DNA of 5,082 nucleotides from an uncultured delta proteobacterium (GTDB lineage: Bacteria > Myxococcota_A > Polyangia > Polyangiales > Ga0077539). Numbering within the stretch: position 1 is the first letter of the stretch; every line of letters starts with the position of its first letter. The notes beneath the pieces are model-generated. The model did not search any database. It saw only the letters and a program-made list of their open reading frames with translations, and was not told the DNA's origin. The stretch is taken from the NCBI GenBank assembly GCA_903860995.1, contig CAIOSS010000643.1, positions 1 through 5,082 on the forward strand, read 5' to 3'. Both the position numbers and the translations under genes were made by a program. Below are positions 1 through 5,012 of the stretch, piece after piece.

Positions 1-115
1 CCTGCTCGATGGCCCGCTCGATGAAAGGAAAGCCTCGCTCCATGACCGCGCTCTGGGCCCGCTGGTCTCCCGCCCGGAATGACTCGATCGCCCGCCTGAG
101 CTCGTTCGTCGTCAT
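1..115 (-). CDS. N-terminal fragment of a gene leaving the window, possibly ECF-type sigma factor
   Basis: Reading from ATG at 115 down to base 1 gives 38 residues without a stop: it begins MTTNELRRAIESFRAGDQRA and continues with a Met-Glu-Arg-Gly-Phe-Pro-Phe-Ile-Glu-Arg pattern. Nearly every codon ends in G or C, and the sequence reads as amphipathic helices, unlike the antisense frame. The arrangement 'helix, Ala-Gly-Asp, Arg-Ala, helix, Phe-Pro-Phe-Ile' resembles the start of region 2 in ECF sigma-70 factors, which typically show an AGD..A motif followed by a Pro and a hydrophobic helix. That family call is inference from a short stretch. The start at 115 is chosen because translation upstream of it in the same frame stops looking protein-like, although no good Shine-Dalgarno is visible before it. 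The gene is divergent from the glycine-zipper gene at 334 and is cut by the window edge. It could instead be an unrelated small helical protein. Confidence 0.55.
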   Translation of the reverse strand, partial: MTTNELRRAIESFRAGDQRAQSAVMERGFPFIERAIEQ

Positions 116-333
116 GGGAGCGGAGATGTATCGCGATCTCTGGCGGTCCCGCAACGGTCGTGGACCGGGACGTCGTCCGGGGTCGGCGCCGGAGTGCTGG
201 TCCAGGGCGCCTGAGGCGACTCCAGCTTCATCGATCGTGACTCCCGGGGAGAGAGCACGGGCGCCGAAAAGATCGCGGGCGCTGTCAGAGGTCGTGCGGA
301 TGCGACGTCCACGATCCCGAAAGGTCCACACCA
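116..333. other. Divergent intergenic region
   Basis: This gap separates the minus-strand gene starting at 115 from the plus-strand gene starting at 334, so it should carry promoters for both. I find no convincing -35/-10 pair. Short inverted elements are present, for example GGTCC at 146-150 with GGACC at 162-166, and an ATCGAT palindrome near 230-235, but none is long enough to call an operator. The plus-strand open frame that runs through it (from 9) and the minus-strand frame at 112-600 both give Arg/Pro/Ser-rich translations typical of GC-rich shadow frames. Confidence 0.4.
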
Positions 334-1212
334 ATGCCCTCTTCGAAGTCCCGACGTTCCAGCGTCAACTGTCAGCCCGGCGAACGAGCCGATGTCTGGC
401 TCGCACGCGCGCATGCCGCGTACCACGCCGAAGGCGTGCAGGCGAGGATCGACGCCGGCCGCTGGCTCCCACCGGAGGAGTACGCACGCCTCACTGGCCG
501 ACCCGGGCGTGTGCTCCCGCCCACGGAGTCGCTCATCGCCGAAAGGCACCGCGCTGCCGCCACTCCACCCGCGTCGCTGTCCCCGACGAGCGTCGCCCAC
601 GCGCCCGTCGTCGCGGTGAACCCGTGGGCTGGGTTGCTCGCGCGGGAGGCATCGACGATGGGCTACGACGCTGCGACCGCGGCGGCGCTTTCGGTGCTTT
701 CGGAGGTGCTCACGGACGGAAGGCCCGCCGACCTCGGCGAGACCGCGAAGCGGGGCGCGGTGGCGGGGACGAAGTCGGCGCTGCGCTCCGCCGCGACCCG
801 CGGCGTGGCGAGCGGCATCGAGCGAGGCATGGCGGCCTTCGGGACGCAGACGGTGTCCGCGGGGGCGGCGACGACCGTTCGCGAGGTCGGCAAAGCGGTC
901 GCCAGGGAGACGGCGGCGGCGACGGCACGTTCGGCGCTGCGGGCCAATGCCGTGGGCGCCGCGGCGGGTCTCGTCGTCGATCAGGGCGTGGACACGATCC
1001 GTCTCTTCAACGGCGACATCGACGGCGCAGAGTACGGTCGGCGGACGATCGAGAACGGTGCTGGCGCGGGCGGCGGGCTCGGCGGCGCCGTGGCCGGCGC
1101 TGCGCTCGGAACCGCGATCTTCCCCGGCGTCGGGACCGTCGTGGGCGGTTTCCTCGGCGGCCTCGGCGGCGGCGTCGCCCTCGGCTCGCTCGCTCGGTGG
1201 ATCGTTCGATAG
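334..1212 (+). CDS. Glycine-zipper protein, predicted membrane-inserting, function unknown
   Basis: 292 residues. Residues 1-90 are soluble-looking and basic, including a Gly-Arg-Trp-Leu-Pro-Pro-Glu-Glu-Tyr segment (42-50) and a Pro-rich stretch (61-85). Residues 95-215 are Ala-rich and helical. Residues 216-240 hold an acidic/polar linker (LFNGDIDGAEYGRR). From 242 to 287 there is a nearly uninterrupted glycine zipper with GxxxG-type spacing, broken by an Ile-Phe-Pro-Gly-Val-Gly turn at about 262-267. The pattern suggests two closely packed hydrophobic helices forming a hairpin. Glycine zippers occur in outer-membrane lipoproteins, channel-like proteins and some toxins; which applies here cannot be told. 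No N-terminal signal peptide is seen. The start is ATG 334, with GAAAGG ending about 9 bases upstream as a weak Shine-Dalgarno. GC is about 80% in the sampled 60-base blocks at 901 and 1081. The next gene lies 133 bases downstream on the same strand, so cotranscription is possible. Confidence 0.8.
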   Translation: MPSSKSRRSSVNCQPGERADVWLARAHAAYHAEGVQARIDAGRWLPPEEYARLTGRPGRVLPPTESLIAERHRAAATPPASLSPTSVAHAPVVAVNPWAGLLAREASTMGYDAATAAALSVLSEVLTDGRPADLGETAKRGAVAGTKSALRSAATRGVASGIERGMAAFGTQTVSAGAATTVREVGKAVARETAAATARSALRANAVGAAAGLVVDQGVDTIRLFNGDIDGAEYGRRTIENGAGAGGGLGGAVAGAALGTAIFPGVGTVVGGFLGGLGGGVALGSLARWIVR

Positions 1213-1345
1213 CGGACTGATGGGAAGGTACCGAAGGGCTGTTGGAGTGAAGTACTTCGGCGGCGGAGGGAGCTCGCGGGCCGATCCCGAGAGGGTGTGT
1301 CAGCCTGCGAGCGTCACCGGCGTCCTGGATGAGGAGGATTCGCCC
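1213..1345. other. Short spacer with a 10-bp palindrome
   Basis: This 133-base gap lies between the glycine-zipper gene and the coiled-coil gene. It contains a perfect 10-bp palindrome, GAAGTACTTC, at 1249-1258. It also contains a 6-bp inverted repeat, CCGAAG at 1231-1236 with CTTCGG at 1255-1260, around an 18-base loop; the two structures would compete. No T-run follows, so a Rho-independent terminator is not supported. Either could be a protein binding site, but 10-bp palindromes occur by chance often enough that this is only a note. Confidence 0.3.
1331..1338 (+). promoter_or_regulatory. Shine-Dalgarno for the coiled-coil gene
   Basis: GAGGAGGA sits 7 bases before ATG 1346. This strong, well-spaced site fixes the start at 1346 rather than at the in-frame ATG at 947, which lies deep inside the preceding gene in another frame. 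Confidence 0.8.
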
Positions 1346-2071
1346 ATGCACCACAACCGCCGAGGGTCGAACGACTCGCATTCCTGGTCGGTCGAGGAGA
1401 CCGAGGCCCGCGAGAACTCCGTCTGGATCGCCCACCTCGTGTCCACCATCCTCGCCGCGGGCTGGAGCGGGTTCTGGATGGCCATCGCCTGCGTCCTCCT
1501 CGGCGTGGTGGCGACGCTGGTCTTCGTCCAGCACCCCTCGACGCAGCCCCGGGTGATCGCTTCCGCCCCGGCCGTGATCGTCGCGCCGGTGGCCGCCGCG
1601 TCGGACCCGCGAATGCAGGCATTCCGGGAGGAGGTGACCTCGCTCCACGCCCGACAGTCCGCCGTCGAGGCGCGCGAGCGGTCCGAACGCACCCGCGCCG
1701 CCGCAGTGGAGGTAGCGGCCGAAGCTGCGAGAACGGAAGGCGAGCGACTCCGCGCAGAGGCTGACGCTCGCCGCGTTCTGGCGGAGCAGGAGCGGGAGCA
1801 GTTGCGCGTCGAGGTCGGACGCCTTCGGGCCGAGGAGGAGGCGCACCGCGCGTTGGCGGAAGAGCGAGAGCAACATTGGGAGGAGGCGCTGCGCCTTCGG
1901 GCCGGGGATGCTGCGCTGCGCCCTGCGTTGCCGGTCACGATGATGGTGTACTCGGTCGCGCCCGTGCGGCCGCGGGGGTTCGATCTCCAGACCATGATGC
2001 TCCAGCAGATGATGTGGCAGTTGAGCCGCCGAGTCCCAGTGGTCGAATCCCCCGTGGAGCCCGTGGAGTGA
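1346..2071 (+). CDS. Single-pass membrane protein with a long coiled coil and Met-rich tail
   Basis: 241 residues. A polar N-terminus (1-25) with His/Asn/Arg is followed by a hydrophobic stretch from about 26 to 62, whose core at 42-61 (GFWMAIACVLLGVVATLVF) is a clear transmembrane helix. An Ala/Val/Pro-rich linker (63-86) leads to a charged Glu/Arg/Ala-rich coiled coil at about 88-186. The coiled coil contains an imperfect repeat: LRAEADARRVLAEQEREQ at 135-152 and LRAEEEAHRALAEEREQ at 160-176, offset 25 residues, with a partial third copy (LRLRAGD) at 182-188. The tail at 212-229 is rich in Met, Gln and Leu, and the protein ends in an acidic, Pro-rich stretch. This architecture suits a membrane-anchored scaffold or partner-binding protein, with the coiled coil on one side of the membrane. 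It lies 133 bases after the glycine-zipper gene in the same direction. No named family is recognised. The antisense frames here are shadows. Confidence 0.85.
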   Translation: MHHNRRGSNDSHSWSVEETEARENSVWIAHLVSTILAAGWSGFWMAIACVLLGVVATLVFVQHPSTQPRVIASAPAVIVAPVAAASDPRMQAFREEVTSLHARQSAVEARERSERTRAAAVEVAAEAARTEGERLRAEADARRVLAEQEREQLRVEVGRLRAEEEAHRALAEEREQHWEEALRLRAGDAALRPALPVTMMVYSVAPVRPRGFDLQTMMLQQMMWQLSRRVPVVESPVEPVE

Positions 2072-2112
2072 CCACTGGCCACTCATGCCTGCGGGGTGTG
2101 ATTCCCATTCCG

Positions 2113-2154
2113 TTCACGCCGCCCGCCGGACTTCTGCGCGGACTGCGGCGTGAA
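2113..2154. repeat. Inverted repeat with 10-bp arms, possible transcript hairpin
   Basis: TTCACGCCGC at 2113-2122 is the exact reverse complement of GCGGCGTGAA at 2145-2154. Inside the 22-base loop, CCGC (2123-2126) can also pair with GCGG (2138-2141), lengthening the stem with a 3-base bulge. It begins 42 bases after the stop of the coiled-coil gene, a fitting place for a terminator or transcript-stabilising hairpin. No T-run follows, so an intrinsic terminator is not established. Confidence 0.4.
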
Positions 2155-2231
2155 GCATAACCATCGCGGCGTCCCACCGGTGGCGGAGTGAGCGCGGTCG
2201 CGGAGGCCGACGGGAAAGTTGATGCGGTAGA

Positions 2232-2249
2232 TCGCGCGGGCACGCGCGA
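2232..2249. repeat. Short GC-rich hairpin upstream of the CBS-HEPN gene
   Basis: TCGCGCG (2232-2238) and CGCGCGA (2243-2249) form a perfect 7-bp stem with a GGCA tetraloop-sized gap. It lies about 70 bases before the start codon of the CBS-HEPN gene. It could be an RNA hairpin in the leader or an operator; CG repeats arise easily in DNA this GC-rich, so the call is cautious. Confidence 0.3.
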
Positions 2250-2321
2250 ATTCTGCGGCCTCACAACCGCACGACGGGGCCCGGGCTTGACCGCCTACCA
2301 CCGTTGGAGTTCCTCTCCGCC

Positions 2322-3203
2322 ATGGGTGACGCCTCGACGGCTCTGAGAATTCTGGATCCGCTACCGGCGCTTGCGCCGGAGCGAGACCTCGCGTCAGATC
2401 TCTTCCACCGAATCAACCGGATCATTCCGGACAACCAGAAAGTGCTGACGGTGCGACCGGAGACGACGGTTCGAGAGGCGGTCCGCTTGATGCGAGAGCA
2501 CGGCTACTCGCAGCTTCCTGTGGTGCAGGACGGGCACGTTGTTGGTGTCTTCTCGTATCGTTCGCTCGCGATCGGGACGGCGTCGAAGGGACTTGAGGAC
2601 TGGAAGAGGGATAGGTGCGCGCCGGGCGATCTGACCGTCGACGAGTTCACCGAGGAGTTCGAGTTCGTCCGCATGAAAGGGGAGATGCGGAAGGCGCTGG
2701 ACTACGTCGAGCGAGATGGCGCCGTCTTGGTCGGAACGCCCGAAAACCTGCTCAACATCCTGACGGCCACCGACTTCGTAGAGTACCTCAACGAGGTCGC
2801 GGGGCCGTTCGTGCTCGTCTCCGAGATCGAGCGTGCGCTGAGGACCATCATCCGCCTCGCGCTGACCCCGGAGGAGATCGCCGAGTCGGCCCGCGTCTGT
2901 CTTGCTGGGCTATACACGCGAAAAGATCAGATCCCCATCGAAATCGAGGACATGACCTTCGACAACTATAAGGTACTCGTCTCCCGCGGCGAAACCTGGC
3001 GCGTGTTCCAACCGCTGCTCGGCAGCACCGCGCCGCGCGTCCGGGCCAAGCTCGAGAGCGTCGGCGTGATCCGGAATGTGCTCTTCCACTTCAAGCGTGA
3101 GATCACGCTCGAGGACCACGAATCGCTCACCGAACACCGATCGTGGCTGTTGAGCAAAGTGCAGCAAGCCGAGCTCAGGCGCCGGAACGGAGACGCGCGA
3201 TGA
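2322..3203 (+). CDS. CBS-domain protein fused to a HEPN-like (predicted RNase) domain
   Basis: 293 residues. Residues 37-90 form a CBS domain: the stretch Val-Leu-Thr-Val-Arg-Pro-Glu-Thr-Thr-Val-Arg-Glu-Ala-Val is followed by GYSQLPVVQDGHVVGVFSYR, classic for CBS. A second, more divergent CBS repeat spans about 101-158 and ends in LLNILTATDFVEYLNE. CBS pairs usually bind adenosine-type nucleotides. A helical domain follows (163-282), containing LVSEIERALRTIIRLAL and then GVIRNVLFHFKRE, where R251-N252-x3-H256 matches the Rx4-6H catalytic motif of HEPN ribonucleases; the form is closest in feel to Swt1-type HEPN. Inferred role: ligand-gated RNase effector. The start is ATG 2322, with GGAG 12 bases upstream; an in-frame TTG at 2304 is an alternative that would add six residues. 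The stop overlaps the next start by four bases (ATGA), so the two proteins are probably made and act together. No signal peptide or membrane segment is seen, so it should be cytoplasmic. Confidence 0.88.
   Translation: MGDASTALRILDPLPALAPERDLASDLFHRINRIIPDNQKVLTVRPETTVREAVRLMREHGYSQLPVVQDGHVVGVFSYRSLAIGTASKGLEDWKRDRCAPGDLTVDEFTEEFEFVRMKGEMRKALDYVERDGAVLVGTPENLLNILTATDFVEYLNEVAGPFVLVSEIERALRTIIRLALTPEEIAESARVCLAGLYTRKDQIPIEIEDMTFDNYKVLVSRGETWRVFQPLLGSTAPRVRAKLESVGVIRNVLFHFKREITLEDHESLTEHRSWLLSKVQQAELRRRNGDAR
3189..3192 (+). promoter_or_regulatory. Shine-Dalgarno for the SNF2-like gene
   Basis: GGAG lies 7 bases before ATG 3200, inside the end of the CBS-HEPN gene. Together with the ATGA stop/start overlap it supports 3200 as the start, rather than the in-frame ATG at 3143, and points to coupled translation. 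Confidence 0.65.
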
Positions 3204-4579
3204 CGACGCCAGACACCGCCGCTCGGTCCCTGCTGATGCCTCACCAGGCGAAGCTCGTCTCGGAGTTCCTGAGCCCGGGTGCATCCAAGGCGCTCATCAT
3301 CCGATCGCCACCACAATTCGGGATGGGAGGGGCACTCACCGAGCTAATTACGCGGGTCATCCAGGGTGATCCCTCCGGCAATGCGTTGTTGATCACACCT
3401 GTCGTAGTGCTCCGCGAGCAGTTCAGGCGTCGCATCGAGGCGTTGGGTACGCCCGTGCTCTCGCTCGACCGTCCGATGTTTCGCGAGCTACTGGACGTAT
3501 CGCCCGGCACAGTCGCCTGGCCAAAAGGGACGGTGGTCTGCACGACGCTGGCCTTCGCGCGACTGCCGGATATTCGCGATGCGCTTGCCAGAGTTCGGTG
3601 GCGGGTCGTCGTCGTCGACGAAGCGCATCAAGCCTCGGGACCGGAGTCCTCCGCGGCGGTCGCGGCGATCACGCGCAACGCGGAGAGGCTCGTGTTCGCC
3701 TCGCTGCCGGGGATCGCCCTGCCGGCACTCGACACTCTCGACGAGGTCCGTCGCGTGGAGTGGATGCGGACCGATCTCATCGATGCCGCGGGTCGCCCGC
3801 TCGCCGTAGCCGCTCCGCCCATCGTCGAGGAGGTTCGATACGACTTGTCGACCGACGAACTCACGATCCTCGACTCGGTCGCGGACCTAATTTCGGCGAT
3901 CGATGTGACGCCGATGGCTAGCCTGCGCGCATTGTCACTCGCGAACGCGGCCATCGCCAGCCCCGCTGTGCTCGAGGGCTCGCTCCGAATGCTGTTGGGC
4001 CCAAACCTTCCCGGCCGACTTTCGAGCAGAAGCGGCTCGACCGAGCACGAGTGGTCTACGCCCATCCCGGAAGCTGCCGCGGCCCTCATCGGCGACTTGA
4101 TCGAGTCCGTGGAGGATCTCGCGGAAGACTCAAAGCTCGCAGCCGCGAAGAAACTGATTCATCGCCTCCACGGATATGGTGCAAGGGAGCGGAGAGCTTT
4201 CATCATCACGAAACATGTCAGCAGTGCGCGCTACGTCGGGTCGCAGTTCGAGTCAGACGGACTCTCCGTTCGAGTAGTCGATTCGGCCATGGATCGTACG
4301 GCCCGAAACGAAGCAGCACACGGCATCGTAGCCGATGTCGTCGTAATGACAATGGCGGCCGTTCAGGGCCAGGAACTTCACAGGTTCACGGATGTGATCG
4401 TCTACGATGTGCCGACCGATCCACACGAGCTCAAGATCCTCCTGTCCGGCTTCGATGACCCTACCCGCCGCCAACCAATTCACGTCCACCTGCTCACCGT
4501 TGGAGGGGGACGCAGACATCGCATGTGCGAGATCGCCATGAAGGCTTCGGGCGGAGTCGGGACGGACGACCCGGGGTAA
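3200..4579 (+). CDS. SNF2/RapA-like SF2 helicase-type protein with degenerate ATPase motifs
   Basis: 459 residues. Motifs in order: a Q-like element (LMPHQAKLV, 12-20); the motif I position at 36-46 reads SPPQFGMGGAL, keeping the glycines but lacking the Walker A Lys and Thr; motif Ia (ALLITPVVVLREQF, 62-75); a CTTLAFARL strand (114-122); motif II intact as VVVVDEAH (136-143); the motif III position is ASLPG (167-171). Residues 209-265 (EEVRYDLSTDE..., SLRALSLANAAIASPAVLEG) resemble the inter-lobe region of RapA/HepA-type SNF2 proteins. The second RecA lobe (about 331-432) has FIITKHVSSARYVGSQF and motif V-like VMTMAAVQGQEL, then VIVYDVPTDPHELK. Where motif VI (QRxGRxxR) should follow, the sequence is ILLSGFDDPTRR, without the conserved Gln and arginine finger. 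It probably folds like an SF2 motor but hydrolyses ATP poorly or not at all. It may sense nucleic acid or hold the upstream HEPN effector in check; that role is inference. Codon GC is lower than in genes to the left. Confidence 0.85.
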   Translation: MTTPDTAARSLLMPHQAKLVSEFLSPGASKALIIRSPPQFGMGGALTELITRVIQGDPSGNALLITPVVVLREQFRRRIEALGTPVLSLDRPMFRELLDVSPGTVAWPKGTVVCTTLAFARLPDIRDALARVRWRVVVVDEAHQASGPESSAAVAAITRNAERLVFASLPGIALPALDTLDEVRRVEWMRTDLIDAAGRPLAVAAPPIVEEVRYDLSTDELTILDSVADLISAIDVTPMASLRALSLANAAIASPAVLEGSLRMLLGPNLPGRLSSRSGSTEHEWSTPIPEAAAALIGDLIESVEDLAEDSKLAAAKKLIHRLHGYGARERRAFIITKHVSSARYVGSQFESDGLSVRVVDSAMDRTARNEAAHGIVADVVVMTMAAVQGQELHRFTDVIVYDVPTDPHELKILLSGFDDPTRRQPIHVHLLTVGGGRRHRMCEIAMKASGGVGTDDPG

Positions 4580-4689
4580 ACATCGGTCGTTCGCTTCACA
4601 GCGCCGCGTAAACCTTCTCTTCTGATGCCCGCTCCATCCTCATCTCGCCGCGGCTCGCACTCGGCTTCCTGACACCAACCGCTCCGCCC

Positions 4690-4740
4690 CCAGCCGATTC
4701 GCGACTCCGCTGCTCCACGTGCGGCGACAAGGTCGGCTGG
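4690..4740. repeat. 8-bp inverted repeat with nested stem
   Basis: CCAGCCGA (4690-4697) is the exact reverse complement of TCGGCTGG (4733-4740). Inside, CCGC (4707-4710) can pair with GCGG (4721-4724), leaving a 10-base loop. It may be an RNA structure, or chance in GC-rich DNA. Confidence 0.2.
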
Positions 4741-4829
4741 AAGACACGGATCAAACTTCGACGTAGGTCCGTAAGCGCCCGGCAGAGGCCATCTCGTAGG
4801 ACCCGTCTGGCGTTCGCATGGTGCGCGCC

Positions 4830-4834
4830 GGAGG
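4830..4834 (+). promoter_or_regulatory. Shine-Dalgarno for the small basic open frame
   Basis: GGAGG ends 7 bases before ATG 4842. It is the main reason to believe the small frame is translated and to prefer 4842 over the in-frame ATG at 4818. Confidence 0.5.
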
Positions 4835-4841
4835 TTCCCCA

Positions 4842-5012
4842 ATGCCGAAGGCCCATCGTTCACCCGCACCATCCCCCGCGACCCAGCCCCGACGTCGCCC
4901 CAAGAATCTTCGTCCCGCCGAGGCCAGGCGTCTGCTCGTCGCATTCTGTACCGGTCACATGCCTGCCCGGATAGCGTCGAAACCCCTAGCTGAAGGCCGT
5001 TCTGTCACGTGA
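4842..5012 (+). CDS. Small basic hypothetical protein, possible partial helix-turn-helix
   Basis: 56 residues. The first 20 are Pro/Arg/Ser-rich and basic. Residues 21-44 (NLRPAEARRLLVAF, then a Cys-Thr-Gly-His-Met turn and PARIAS) have the rhythm of a first helix followed by the start of a helix-turn-helix, as in small DNA-binding or transposase N-terminal proteins. The recognition helix expected next is not clean: the frame continues KPLAEGRSVT and stops, so the protein may be truncated or frameshifted there. The evidence for translation is a GGAGG site at perfect spacing. Against it: the gene is short, of low complexity at the N-terminus, and its last 58 bases overlap a plausible minus-strand frame. 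No family is firmly recognised. Confidence 0.4.
   Translation: MPKAHRSPAPSPATQPRRRPKNLRPAEARRLLVAFCTGHMPARIASKPLAEGRSVT

Larger units (their letters stand above)
2072..2321. other. Structured leader/intergenic region before the CBS-HEPN operon
   Basis: About 250 bases without a convincing gene. It holds three inverted elements, listed separately or noted here: a stem with 10-bp arms at 2113-2154, a perfect palindrome CCACCGGTGG at 2174-2183, and a hairpin at 2232-2249. This is the expected location of the terminator of the coiled-coil gene and the promoter of the CBS-HEPN operon. A TTGACC at 2287-2292 looks like a -35 box but is too close to the start codon at 2322 to serve it in the usual way. 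No convincing -10 box is seen. Confidence 0.45.
4580..4841. other. Gene-free stretch downstream of the SNF2-like gene
   Basis: 262 bases in which I see no convincing gene on either strand; the open frames through it (minus 4480-4944 and minus 4596-4856) give Arg/Gly/Pro-rich, non-protein-like translations. It holds a perfect 8-bp inverted repeat, CCAGCCGA at 4690-4697 and TCGGCTGG at 4733-4740, with a smaller CCGC/GCGG stem (4707-4710 and 4721-4724) nested in its 35-base loop. No T-tract terminator is seen after the stop at 4579. It could be an eroded gene remnant or the edge of a mobile segment, but no direct evidence is visible. Confidence 0.4.

Noticed and set aside
112..600. Minus-strand open frame of 162 codons
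   Set aside because: It is antisense to the N-terminal part of the glycine-zipper gene, has a composition typical of GC-rich shadow frames, and has no recognisable domain.
9..1220. Long plus-strand open frame of about 400 codons
   Set aside because: The translation is Arg/Gly/Ala-rich and low in complexity, overlaps the better glycine-zipper gene in another frame, and is antisense to the more protein-like minus-strand start at 115.
947..1345. N-terminal extension of the coiled-coil gene back to ATG 947
   Set aside because: The added 133 residues are Ser/Arg/Pro-rich and overlap the glycine-zipper gene in another frame. GAGGAGGA at 7 bases before ATG 1346 marks the real start.
1007..2086. 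Minus-strand open frames of 359 and 260 codons
   Set aside because: Both are antisense to the coiled-coil gene, which has a strong Shine-Dalgarno, a membrane helix and a regular heptad pattern. The antisense translations are His/Arg/Gly- or Ser/Arg-rich without structure.
3143..3199. Upstream start of the SNF2-like gene at 3143
   Set aside because: It would overlap the CBS-HEPN gene by about 60 bases without a good ribosome site, while ATG 3200 has GGAG at proper spacing and the usual ATGA overlap.
4707..4860. Possible zinc ribbon (CSTCGDK) in one plus-strand frame
   Set aside because: Only one Cys-x2-Cys pair is present, no matching second pair follows, and the rest of the frame is Arg/Pro-rich with no start or ribosome site.
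4480..4944. Minus-strand open frame of 154 codons downstream of the SNF2-like gene
   Set aside because: The translation is Arg/Gly/Pro-rich, without motifs, and overlaps the end of the SNF2-like gene.
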